42,354 nucleotides of DNA, taken from contig DLMJ01000018.1 of NCBI GenBank assembly GCA_002479255.1, positions 1 through 42,354 of the forward strand, written 5' to 3'. The stretch comes from Candidatus Binatus soli. Lineage in GTDB: Bacteria > Desulfobacterota > Binatia > Binatales > Binataceae. Made by a program: the position numbers and the translations under genes. Shown here in pieces: positions 23,397 to 31,725 of this stretch. Below the pieces are notes generated by a model, which saw only the letters and a list, made by a program, of their open reading frames with translations, was not told the DNA's origin and ran no database searches. Positions within the stretch are counted from its first letter, which is position 1. Every line of letters begins with the position of its first letter.

Positions 23397-23638
23397 GGCG
23401 CCTCTTTCAGCTCGCTCTCGCTACCCCGACAAGATCAGACTGACCCTGCATGGCTCAGGCCGCGTCCCAAACCGATGCGCTTCCAACTTCTGCCGGGCTC
23501 TGCTGCTTCCGCTTGCGCCTGCAGTTCCATGAGAGAGCGGCTTAACGCGAACGTCCTCCGCAGTATCGGACGGCACCACTCGTAGCGACGAGCGAAAGTC
23601 TCGGGTTCGATAGGAACGGGATCGGCTTCATCAAGTTG

Positions 23639-24589
23639 CTATCCAGCCTGCGATCGAACGTCCGCGCGACCATCGTCAAATTTGCGCTGCGCGCCGGACT
23701 TCCAGTGGGAAAGGTCTCTCCCGGTGATTTGTTCAAGCTCCTCGATTTCCGGAAGCATTATCGCGCGCATTTCGTCAGCCGATTCCTGGCTCAGCGGCGG
23801 GAAGTCGGCGACGAATGGTCGCCGCGTGATCTGCCACAGCGCGGTGCGCTGGCCGAGTTCAATCAATGGTCGTGCGCCATGGCGAGATGCCCAATAGATC
23901 GCCTCGACCATGCGCCGGGCAACCCTAGAGCGAGCGGCGCGAGGAGCCGAATTGACTTTCGCGCTCCCGACCCTGGAGCGATCAAGCGCGATGCGGCGCG
24001 CTCCAACAAAATCGCAGACCGCGTCCAAATAACCCTGCGGATTTGAACTTAGATCTTCATAGAACAGCACCATCACGCACGGCTTTCCAAATATCGCTTG
24101 CCATCGCCTGAGGTGAGTCGCGTAGCTGCACAGATCCGCGCCGCCGCTCATCTCGAGGCGCCAATATGCGTCGAAAGTATCATTCATCGCCAGATCGCGC
24201 TTGGAGCGGAATCCCCGCCGATGCCGATAAAACGAATACAGTCTGGCGGCCGGCTCGCGAAAGGTGACAATTATTTTGCAGTCCGGGATGTGCCGTTTGA
24301 TTCTTTCCCGCGCGACCGCATTGGAGAAATAGCTGGGGCAAATCTCTCCCGCAGGCACATTAGCAGGATAGTCACCGAACAGGCTGCAATACCACTCGAT
24401 TCCGCGATCGTAGCGAACATCGAAAAAGCGCGTTTCCTTTTCACTCGGCAAGCCGATGTGACCCATCAACGCTTCGTGCAACCAGGTCGTACCGGTTCGA
24501 GGGGGCCCCACATGAATGAAACTGGGCAGTCGTAATTCTTTTCCGTTACTCATTTCTCCTGACGCCGTATACCCAGATGCGAAACGCAT
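23639..24589 (-). CDS. PAPS-dependent sulfotransferase
   Basis: The product (316 aa, or 304 from the inner ATG at 24553, where AGGAG stands very close) has the sulfotransferase fold. The 5'-phosphosulfate loop is FIHVGPPRTGTTWLHEAL (about residues 24-41), and the 3'-phosphate site is IIVTFREPAARLYSFYRHRR, with the conserved Arg and Ser. PCVMVLFYEDLSSNPQ matches the later strand. It resembles the NodH/heparan-type carbohydrate sulfotransferases and would sulfate an EPS sugar from PAPS. No PAPS-forming genes are in the window; the sulfur operon at 38-40 kb uses APS instead. It lies in a loose minus-strand row with the FkbM and GT2 genes. Confidence 0.85.
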   Translation of the reverse strand: MRFASGYTASGEMSNGKELRLPSFIHVGPPRTGTTWLHEALMGHIGLPSEKETRFFDVRYDRGIEWYCSLFGDYPANVPAGEICPSYFSNAVARERIKRHIPDCKIIVTFREPAARLYSFYRHRRGFRSKRDLAMNDTFDAYWRLEMSGGADLCSYATHLRRWQAIFGKPCVMVLFYEDLSSNPQGYLDAVCDFVGARRIALDRSRVGSAKVNSAPRAARSRVARRMVEAIYWASRHGARPLIELGQRTALWQITRRPFVADFPPLSQESADEMRAIMLPEIEELEQITGRDLSHWKSGAQRKFDDGRADVRSQAG

Positions 24590-24792
24590 CGCCGCGGCAG
24601 GACACTCTTCTCACGTCAACGATCACGCGACGCAGTCAAATGACCTTCGTGTAAGCGATCGCTCCCGCATGGGCGAGCCACGCATATGTCAAGTTTCTAT
24701 CACCGACAACCCAACAAACGTAGCGCATCGGTGATTGGAAGTGAAGGAATGACGGATTCTCAACAGGGTGCATTCACGCCCGCGAGAATCCA

Positions 24793-26826
24793 TCAATTTA
24801 ACTTGTAAACGTGAGCCTGAAATGGAGCGTAAATATCTTTGAATTGAGAGCCGCCTTGGTCCACCGCAATTGAGCGATTTTCGCCGTACACTGATACCGC
24901 GCGAGCGGGCCGCCGTAGCGTGAAGCGGGCTTCAACGCTGTCGCCGCTGTGATTGTACGAAATAAGGTAACGGCTTCCGTCGTGGAGGCCCTTCTCCTTG
25001 GTAATCACGATGCCGGAAGCCGAATTTGCAGAGAGCACCGGGCTGTCCGGCGCGAGCAGGACCGGCTCAAGCGCGCTGATTCCACGCGTTACGTTGACCA
25101 ATTCGTCGTAGCGCTGCTGGCGAACCACTGGGCCCTCGTTGCCCCAGGAGAGCCCGCGCACTCCGTATGACCAATAGAAGACTCCGCGCGCTCCTTCGGT
25201 TATCGCCATCCAGCTCATGTCATGGAGCTCCTGCTCGGTGGGGAAGTGCGATTGCGCATACGTCCGGAAAAACTGGATCACCGTCCACACCGGCCGTGCG
25301 CCATGCACCGCACCGATCACCTTCCTGGTCATATCGCCGACATAGCTTTCAGGAGCGCGGGTACCGATAGGGTATGGGTCAAGACCGAGCACGTCGACGG
25401 TGTCGCGCCAGAATTGAAATTCGTTGGGGTAGTTTTCCACCGCAAAAGCTATGCTGGCCGGGTCGTACTGCTTGATCACGCCATATTGATGGAATGTCCG
25501 CGGTTGCAGCTCGCTTGCGCATTCGTCACATGTGTAATAGCCGATCACGCGCGAATCGCCGGCCAATGCTTTACTATATTGAGCAATCACCTGGTCCGGG
25601 CCAACCTTTCCCGCATGCACCCATTTTGGATAATGCGCGCTATTCTTCAAAGGGAAAAGCGCGCCTACGGTCGCCAGGTAAAAAATGCCGAACGGCTCCA
25701 TCGCCTCGGTGTAAGGGTAGATCACATCCGGCCAGCCGTTGCCGAGAAAATAATTTATCATCAGATTGATCGGCGCCTTGGCTATCCCCTTTAATCTCGG
25801 ACTGTAGTTATCTGGCCGAAGCCCAGAGCCGGTCGTATCGTACAGGCCAATCACAAATCGCGGGCGGCCGCCCATGTGAATGATATTGTCCGAATCGATC
25901 CACGCCTTCATCGAGGCGCGCGTTTCGGTGCTGACCTTTACGATCGTGTAGGACGATTGCGTAAAGATTCGCTTGTCGCCGGGCCCTTCCAGATATCCCT
26001 GTAGCCGATATTGTCCAAGCGGAAGACTGCCCATGTCGATGTTCGCGACCATCGAGCCATCCACCGGTGGCGACAGCCGATGGGTCGAAAGCACCTTTCC
26101 GCCCGGATCCATAACTTCGAGCACGACGTGAAGCTGCGCCATGGTTGTGTCCGCAGGCGGATTAACATCGATGGAGACCCGCGCGACCTGGCTCTGGTCG
26201 CTGAACATCATTCCGCGATAGTTCGGGTACAGCAGAAACGTTTCCACCGGCGCAGGAAGCTCGCGCCGCACCGAAAATTTTCTAAACCATGACGTTCCAG
26301 CGACGGGTCCCACGTTTCCCGCAACGAAGGAACCGATGCTTCCATCGGCGACCGCAGCGTGCGCTTTCACCGCGGTAGTCCAAGCGGTCGTTCCTGCAAC
26401 CGGCCAAGTGAACGCCCATTTATTGGCAGGAGTTGCCAACAGACTGATTCGGGCACCCGCGCGCCCCTGTGGCACGGTGATGGTGGTTTGAGTTTTTATT
26501 TCAGTCGAAATCGTGTACAGACCGGGCGGACATTTCAAAGCATTCCTGGCCGTTGCAACCGGCGGGTTGCACGGTACGTGCAGCCGCAGACTGGCGGAAT
26601 CGCCGCTCCCTTCGAGGCTGAAGCAGGAAGGGTTGAGCGTCCAGCCTTGGAGTCCAGACCGCAGATCTCCGTTGACTAGAAGATTCGGTCCCAAACTGAA
26701 CCCGGATTCCGGCTCATCGAGCCCTCCGGTAACGATGCCATCACAATGCCCGGCGCCAATCAGCGTGATCATCGAACTGCAGACGACGACCATTATGACA
26801 GCCATTCGACTAGTTACTCTCAGCAT
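24793..26826 (-). CDS. Secreted TIM-barrel protein, putative glycoside hydrolase
   Basis: The 677-aa product has a signal peptide (MAVIMVVVCSSMITLIGAG, cleavage about residue 28). Residues 45-195 form a jelly-roll carbohydrate-binding-like domain (NLLVNGDLRSGLQGWTLN), 200-305 an Ig-like domain, and 310-600 a (beta/alpha)8-like region (FVIGLYDTTGSG, GIAKAPINLMINYFLGN, VIGYYTCDECASE, VDVLGLDPYPIG, WMAITEGARGVFYWSYG). A C-terminal beta domain ends the chain. The pattern resembles GH2/GH42-type beta-glycosidases; candidate acids are the Glu/Asp of CDECASE and the Glu of ITEGARG, but neither is proven. In an EPS locus it may trim or release polymer. An AT-rich TATAAT lies upstream at 26861-26866. 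Confidence 0.72.
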   Translation of the reverse strand: MLRVTSRMAVIMVVVCSSMITLIGAGHCDGIVTGGLDEPESGFSLGPNLLVNGDLRSGLQGWTLNPSCFSLEGSGDSASLRLHVPCNPPVATARNALKCPPGLYTISTEIKTQTTITVPQGRAGARISLLATPANKWAFTWPVAGTTAWTTAVKAHAAVADGSIGSFVAGNVGPVAGTSWFRKFSVRRELPAPVETFLLYPNYRGMMFSDQSQVARVSIDVNPPADTTMAQLHVVLEVMDPGGKVLSTHRLSPPVDGSMVANIDMGSLPLGQYRLQGYLEGPGDKRIFTQSSYTIVKVSTETRASMKAWIDSDNIIHMGGRPRFVIGLYDTTGSGLRPDNYSPRLKGIAKAPINLMINYFLGNGWPDVIYPYTEAMEPFGIFYLATVGALFPLKNSAHYPKWVHAGKVGPDQVIAQYSKALAGDSRVIGYYTCDECASELQPRTFHQYGVIKQYDPASIAFAVENYPNEFQFWRDTVDVLGLDPYPIGTRAPESYVGDMTRKVIGAVHGARPVWTVIQFFRTYAQSHFPTEQELHDMSWMAITEGARGVFYWSYGVRGLSWGNEGPVVRQQRYDELVNVTRGISALEPVLLAPDSPVLSANSASGIVITKEKGLHDGSRYLISYNHSGDSVEARFTLRRPARAVSVYGENRSIAVDQGGSQFKDIYAPFQAHVYKLN

Positions 26827-27383
26827 GACTTGATACTACCGATATAAGCCTTAGATTTCAATTATAGATCAGGATGCGGCGGTGGTTGCGATGAGGCAGA
26901 ATCGCGCCTCGGCGAGCGGCGAGTCTCATGGATAGCACCTCGGCATAAGCCAGCGGGCGCTCCGGGAGCGAGCTAACATTCGCGGACTAAGCTTGTAGTG
27001 GCTATCGACGGACGGCCTTCGGACGAGGATCAATTCTCCCCGCTTCCATCACAATCCCACCTATCCTGCTCGCGGCTCCGGCCGAGCCATCCGATCGATC
27101 CGACCGCCGCCAAATAAGGTACGGCAACAACGCGAAAGCGGCCGGAACGGCGCGCAGCGGGTCACTGCCGCCACCGCGAGCGGGCCACAACCGCCAGACC
27201 GGCGCCGAGTTGACGCTGGAGCGGCTATCGGGTTAAAGATCTCGCGTTTGCAAAGTCAAAATGGAAATTCCGGGTAAAATGGGTCGGCTCGCTGAAAACA
27301 ATAACGTGGATCATCCGCCATCCCCGCCGCCACATCACCCACAGAGCCTCGCGCAGTTTGCCGTTATGATCGGGCGGAGGGGC
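26827..27383. other. Intergenic region with IS-end-like motif and possible gene scrap
   Basis: This region separates the divergent hydrolase and GT-C genes. It holds a TATAAT on the minus strand (26861-26866) without a convincing -35, an IS-end-like repeat (27255-27277), and a minus-strand frame at about 27239-27002 with high third-position GC that reads like a membrane-protein C-terminus (AVPAAFALLPYLIWRRS) but has no start or recognised family. I see no intact gene. Confidence 0.5.
27255..27277. repeat. IS-end-like motif, copy B (inverted)
   Basis: GTCAAAATGGAAATTCCGGG followed by TAA is the reverse complement of the motif at 29641-29665, with two mismatches. It is opposite in orientation to copies A, C and D, and lies just before the GT-C gene. 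Confidence 0.5.
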
Positions 27384-28994
27384 ATGACTGATGTAACGTC
27401 GATTTACAGCGATACAGGCGCTGCCCATAGGCGCTTGATCGCTCTGGCGATGTTCGTGGTCTGGCTTGGTGTTGTCTCTTTTCTTGCATGGACGCATCTG
27501 GTTTGGCGCGATGAAGTGAAGGCGCTATCGATAGCCCTGCAGGGAGACTCTGTATTCGCCATGGTTAAGGAGCTTCGCTGGGAGGGTCATCCTGCTCTTT
27601 GGTACCTGCTTCTTCGCTCCGCGCATACGTTGGTCCCACGCCCTGAGGTTCTGCAGCTTGTTTCCATCGTTGTTGCAGCCCTTGCAGTGCTGATTCTCGT
27701 GCTACGCGCCCCCTTCAGCCTGCCGCTTCTGGCTCTGATTCTGACTGCGCGCTTTTCAATGTACGAGTATTCCGTGATGGCCCGCAACTACGGAATTAGC
27801 ATGCTGCTTCTCTTCCTGTTCGCCGCCTTCTACGAGCGCCATCGCGATAGAGATTGTTTGCTGGGAGTGCTGTTGTTTTTGCTGGCTAACTGTAACGTGC
27901 ATTCTGTACTGCTCGTCGGCGGGCTCCTGCTCTTTTGGTTTGTGGACATACTCTGCGGCGAAGCCGCCAACAAACTGCGGAATATCCGTATGTTTCTCTA
28001 CAACGCGGCCCTGGCGGCCATTGGCGTCGTGACCTGCTTCATAACGGTCTTCCCGACGTTGGCTGATTCGATCAGGATTGACCCCAACAGTGTCACATTC
28101 AAGACACTGATTAAGGGAATGTTTCTGCCTTCGCTGCAGTTTTACTCCTGGGGTCTTCCGGGCCCTGACAGGTTGGCAAGGCTAATGCCGCTGCTCGGCA
28201 AGCCGTTGACGATAGTCAAGTCTCTGATCTTATTCGGCAGCACGCTGGGCTTGATTCGACGGACAGGCGCCTTCCTCGCCGCTTTGACAACTCTGGTTGG
28301 ATTCTCCCTCTTCTTCGTAGTCCTCATCCCTGGATCGTATCGTCATCAAGCCCTGTGGCTTGTTTTTTTAATCTGTATGTACTGGCTTGCAGTGCCCGGA
28401 AATGCGCAGAAGGAGCCTGTTTCGCCTGTCCGACTGAAGCCGTTCGTCGGTCGGCTGTCAACCGCGGGCACGGCGCTGTTTGTGTTGGTTCTGCTTCTGC
28501 AGTTGCGGTACAGCGCCCAAAAGGTCTTCGGAACTGTGATCGCTCCAGTCGCGGCGCTGGACAACCGCAACAATAATGTGAGATCGATTCTCGCAGGACA
28601 CCCAGACCTCAAGCAAGCGGTTATCATCGCAGATCCCGATTTTCTTTTGGAGACGCTGCCCTACTATGTCTCAAACCCAACCTACCTCATGCGAGAGCAA
28701 CGGTATGGCAATGTAGTCCATTTCACACGCAAGGCTCAACTGGAGCTCAGCCTCGGCGATGTCCTGACCAATGGGCGGCGGCTCCAACAGGCGACGGGCA
28801 GGCCAGTCGTGATCCTGCTGTCACATGAGATTGATCCTTCACTACCTGCGCAGGTATATAAGGAGGGGATTAACTGGACCTTTACTATTATGCCCGAGCA
28901 GGCACGTGCCTTTCAATTGTCAACACGTCTTCTCAAACACCGCGCGCCGGCGGAAACTTTTGAAGAATACTACGCATATGCTATGGACAAATGA
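27384..28994 (+). CDS. GT-C-fold membrane glycosyltransferase (GT39/ArnT-like)
   Basis: The protein is polytopic with about ten membrane helices (ALAMFVVWLGVVSFLAW near the N-terminus, then SLVLLA-type segments to about residue 380) and a soluble C-terminal domain of about 150 residues. The first periplasmic loop has the GT-C acidic motif in HLVWRDEVKA, followed by RWEGHPALWYLLLR and MYEYSVMARNYGISML. These enzymes take sugars from polyprenyl-phosphate donors in the periplasm. ATG 27384 (GCGGAGG upstream, 536 aa) is preferred to ATG 27261, whose leader is Pro/His-rich and begins inside the IS-end-like motif. The gene stands alone among decayed sequences and may be a recent addition. Confidence 0.8.
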   Translation: MTDVTSIYSDTGAAHRRLIALAMFVVWLGVVSFLAWTHLVWRDEVKALSIALQGDSVFAMVKELRWEGHPALWYLLLRSAHTLVPRPEVLQLVSIVVAALAVLILVLRAPFSLPLLALILTARFSMYEYSVMARNYGISMLLLFLFAAFYERHRDRDCLLGVLLFLLANCNVHSVLLVGGLLLFWFVDILCGEAANKLRNIRMFLYNAALAAIGVVTCFITVFPTLADSIRIDPNSVTFKTLIKGMFLPSLQFYSWGLPGPDRLARLMPLLGKPLTIVKSLILFGSTLGLIRRTGAFLAALTTLVGFSLFFVVLIPGSYRHQALWLVFLICMYWLAVPGNAQKEPVSPVRLKPFVGRLSTAGTALFVLVLLLQLRYSAQKVFGTVIAPVAALDNRNNNVRSILAGHPDLKQAVIIADPDFLLETLPYYVSNPTYLMREQRYGNVVHFTRKAQLELSLGDVLTNGRRLQQATGRPVVILLSHEIDPSLPAQVYKEGINWTFTIMPEQARAFQLSTRLLKHRAPAETFEEYYAYAMDK

Positions 28995-29640
28995 GGTGGA
29001 TGTTCTCGCGACGGCTATTGCAATTCTCGCTTTCGTTCGACCGTGCAGCCAACAAACTTGCTTGTTACATGCGCGCGCGCGTCTTCGTCGCTCCATGCGA
29101 GCCTTTCGCCACTTCCCCGCCCTATCGTGCGGCATGCGCGCCGGATGCTCTCCCCTTTCTTGAAAGGTTCCAGCACGCGAGCCGCAAGGTTCGCGACGAT
29201 TTCGCACTTGCAGACGCCAAGTTCATCCACGCCCAAATGCAGGAGCATTATTGGGAGGAAGACGTTGGCTTTGAGGTGAAGGTCAACAAGGGCTTCACGG
29301 AACTGAAGCCGAGCAATTACACTGCTGAAGCGGGCGAGCCCCCGATAGACTTCAGAGTGTCACCCGCAGACAAGAGCAACATGGCCAAGTACCTGTTCGG
29401 CGGATTCCAGCGATGCCTGTAGCCCGTGCAGAAGTTTCAGTCCGAACCTGAACGGAAGCTCGCGCGCATCTTGGACCGCGAGGCACTCAAGTGGTTCAGA
29501 CCGGTAAGAGGACAGTTTCAGATTTGCTATAGAAAAGGATCAGAACACTTGGAATACCAGCCAGACTCCGTCGCCGAGACAGCCGACACGAAATACATGC
29601 TGGAGCCCAAGGCTCGCAACGAAATTACTGATCCAGAATC
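28995..29640 (+). pseudogene. Type III restriction enzyme Res subunit, C-terminal fragment
   Basis: Recognisable homology starts near 29185 (RKVRDDFALADAKF) and includes GFTELKPSNYTAEAGEPP, ADKSNMAKYLFGG, VQKFQSEPERKLARIL, LKWFRPVRGQFQI and the nuclease-like YQPDSVAETADTKYMLEPKA. This is the C-terminal part of the DEAD/DEAH helicase-nuclease Res subunit with its PD-(D/E)xK-type site. The N-terminal helicase is missing, an in-frame TAG at 29420-29422 interrupts the fragment where a Tyr is expected (RCL-stop-PVQKF), and homology stops at ITDPE where the IS-end-like copy C begins. It is dead. The frame after the stop is the same, so a single point mutation rather than a frameshift made the stop. 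Confidence 0.75.
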
Positions 29641-29665
29641 ATTAACCCGGAATTTCCGTTTTGAC
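29641..29665. repeat. IS-end-like motif, copy C
   Basis: ATTAACCCGGAATTTCCGTT followed by TTGAC lies exactly where the restriction-subunit homology ends, as expected for the edge of an insertion or a recombination scar. It is inverted relative to copy B, 2.4 kb away. Confidence 0.55.
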
Positions 29666-30158
29666 GTCTGGGATCAGAATCCGTGTAGCCCAACCCCGCC
29701 CTGTAGCGCAAGCGACCGAGGCTCTTCCTTGGTCTTAGCTGAAGCTGGTCCACGAAAGCGGCCAGTCCCATCGTTTCGGCCGCGCCAGTTACCAGGATTT
29801 TCATTCAGGAGTCCCGTGCCTTAAACCGGATGGCGGCCGACCGAGTAGTAGTGGAAATCGAGCGTAAATGGCGTCGTTCGCCGCCCATGTGCGGTGATGC
29901 GTAATGAGTTGCGCTGGTTCCATCAGCTCTTGCATAATTTAGATACAAGATCGAGCGCGTGCTCAAACGCGAGCCGCGGGCTCTGGGAAACCAACCTATG
30001 GACACCGAACGAAGTGGCGCATCTGATCGGCTGCGCTGAAACAGATTTGAGCGGGCGTGAAGCATCGTCATGCTTGCAAAACCGAAATTCGGAAGCTATA
30101 CAGCTACCTGAATCTCGCGAGGGCGGGTAAAACTGTCCGTCGAAGTGCCAAATGCCAA
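29666..30158. other. Degenerate intergenic DNA with a small epimerase-like scrap
   Basis: About 490 bp without an intact gene. On the minus strand an ATG at 29804 begins MKILVTGAAETMG, matching the first residues of NAD-dependent epimerases (usually MKILVTGAAGFIG), but the similarity stops after nine residues and the frame continues without recognised motifs into copy C. A minus-strand frame at 30071-29805 has no recognised similarity. The stretch looks like accumulated debris. Confidence 0.5.
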
Positions 30159-31370
30159 ATGGTTGATCATGCGATGCACGCTTCGGCGCCAGAGGGCGAC
30201 AGCGTCGGCCCTTCTGGACCTGGGGAACGCCTGCGCACGAGGCTTGCCCGGGCTCTCCTGTCAGCTTCGGTTGTGATGATCGCAAGCGTTCTGACGTTGC
30301 TGTTCGGCGAAATTTTTGTCCGTGTTTTTGTACCAACGCAGAGATTAGTGCCGCTGAACGAGGTAATTCTCGGAGTTCCTGCGCTAAGACCTGACATTCG
30401 CGAGGTTCACGTCGTACCTCACGCGTTTAGTGTGAGTTACACGACGAATGCGCAACGCTTCCGGTCGGCGAAGCTCTTCGCGCCCTTCCCGGACTCTCGC
30501 ACCATAAGGGTGGCGGTATTAGGAGACAGCTTTACCTTTGGCTGGGGCGCCAATGATGATCAGACGTACCCAAGCCAGCTTGAGCGATTGCTGAATAGCA
30601 AATACGGGCCCGCAGAAGTGCTCAATGCCGGAATTCCCGGCATAGGCACAGGGGACGAGGCACTGTGGTATGATTTATGGGTTCGCCGTTTCCATCCTAA
30701 TCTGGTTATTCTCACCGTCGTTCCGAACGACACCGACGACGACCTTGCTCGTCCCTTGTTTACCATTGACGCGTCGGGAGGCGTAAATCCGAAGTCCGCC
30801 GTACAACGCGAGCGATTTCAGTCTCGGACCCTGACCGCGCGCCAGTTCATTACCGAGTTACCCGGGTACGACTGGCTTGCGAAGCACTCCGAACTACTCA
30901 ATCTGTTTCGCGGCACGATGTCTGGCCTGATTCGACGCCGCCATTTGAGAGATACTCGCGCCAGTGCTGGTCCTGCCGCCTTTGAAACCGTTGGTCTTCG
31001 TTTACTCGGTGGAGAAGTGCGGTGGCTTGATCAACAGGTTCGTTCGTCAGGTGCTCAATTGCTGGTCGTATTCGTCCCATTCAGGGAGAGCGTATATGGA
31101 CAAGCATCGAAAACGAATTCCGTTGTAGGCGAATCCCTCGCGATGGTCGACACGCTTTCGCGCGTCTGCGCACAATCCAACATCCCGTTTCGCGATCTGA
31201 CGTCCGAAATGAGAAGTGCTGGCGCCGGACAGCCGGCTCTTTTCTATACAAAATATGATATGCATCCGACCCCAGTGGGATATCAGGTTATCGCCGACCT
31301 GGTTTCGTCGCTGGTTCTCGATGAATTGCACTCTCGCGCGCAAAGCCCAGGGCTTGCTAAGGTACGGTAA
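30159..31370 (+). CDS. Membrane-anchored SGNH/GDSL-family hydrolase or acyltransferase-like protein
   Basis: The product (403 aa from ATG 30159; a GTG at 30057 would add 34 residues) has one N-terminal membrane helix (LLSASVVMIASVLTLLFGEI) and a periplasmic SGNH domain: block I VAVLGDSFTFGWG (near residue 122), the Gly/Asn region LNAGIPGIGTGDEAL, LVILTVVPNDTDDDL, and block V DMHPTPVGYQ, where Asp and His complete the triad (about 367-370). Proteins of this kind accompany carbamoyltransferases in polysaccharide clusters and may acetylate or deacetylate the polymer. No strong ribosome binding site is seen for any start. The small membrane-protein gene follows after 31 bp. Confidence 0.8.
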   Translation: MVDHAMHASAPEGDSVGPSGPGERLRTRLARALLSASVVMIASVLTLLFGEIFVRVFVPTQRLVPLNEVILGVPALRPDIREVHVVPHAFSVSYTTNAQRFRSAKLFAPFPDSRTIRVAVLGDSFTFGWGANDDQTYPSQLERLLNSKYGPAEVLNAGIPGIGTGDEALWYDLWVRRFHPNLVILTVVPNDTDDDLARPLFTIDASGGVNPKSAVQRERFQSRTLTARQFITELPGYDWLAKHSELLNLFRGTMSGLIRRRHLRDTRASAGPAAFETVGLRLLGGEVRWLDQQVRSSGAQLLVVFVPFRESVYGQASKTNSVVGESLAMVDTLSRVCAQSNIPFRDLTSEMRSAGAGQPALFYTKYDMHPTPVGYQVIADLVSSLVLDELHSRAQSPGLAKVR

Positions 31371-31401
31371 ACAATTGGGTTCAGATATCACCACGACTCC
31401 G

Positions 31402-31665
31402 ATGACGGCCCAACCTCCCCCTGAGCGGAAGAGCGCACTCGCTCGCGCCGGCAAACGCATTGTCGCCGGCGCCAAGCGTTTGAATAAGCGTGTGGGGGAA
31501 GCCGAGGCACGATTAATCTTGAGAGTATTTTATTACACCGTCTTTGGCGTCGTGTCTTTGGCGCTTCGAAATGGGCGGCGAAAATCAATCGAGGGCGAGG
31601 ACCGCGCCGAAGTAACGTGGTCTCCTCGCGTGTCCCCTGGCACCGATCCCACCAAACAGTATTAG
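31402..31665 (+). CDS. Small membrane protein, SxtJ/carbamoyltransferase-neighbour type
   Basis: The 87-aa product has a basic N-terminal amphipathic stretch (ALARAGKRIVAGAKRLNKRV), one membrane helix (LILRVFYYTVFGVVSLAL) and a C-terminal segment with a conserved-looking Trp (VTWSPR) ending DPTKQY. Short proteins with this plan (basic helix, one membrane segment, W...R, terminal Q-aromatic) are frequent beside NodU/CmcH carbamoyltransferases and DUF5989 proteins; the match is from memory and moderate. TTG 31375 is an alternative start. The stop TAG (31663-31665) lies within the IS-end-like copy D. Confidence 0.6.
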   Translation: MTAQPPPERKSALARAGKRIVAGAKRLNKRVGEAEARLILRVFYYTVFGVVSLALRNGRRKSIEGEDRAEVTWSPRVSPGTDPTKQY

Positions 31666-31681
31666 CCCGGATTTCCGTTTT
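31661..31681. repeat. IS-end-like motif, copy D
   Basis: ATTAGCCCGGATTTCCGTTT plus T matches copy C except for one substitution and a one-base shortening. It overlaps the stop codon of the small membrane-protein gene and precedes the methyltransferase start by 45 bp. Confidence 0.5.
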
Positions 31682-31725
31682 ATGTGTGAACTACTGATTT
31701 GCTAAGGCGCCGAGATTCTAAAACT

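Noticed and set aside
26861..26866. A perfect TATAAT upstream of the secreted hydrolase gene
   Set aside because: No acceptable -35 box is found at 16-18 bp, so it is not listed as a promoter, only mentioned.
29815..29890. A minus-strand peptide FTLDFHYYSVGRHPV resembling part of IS21-type transposases
   Set aside because: The likeness rests on a few aromatic residues and has no supporting flanking similarity in the same frame.
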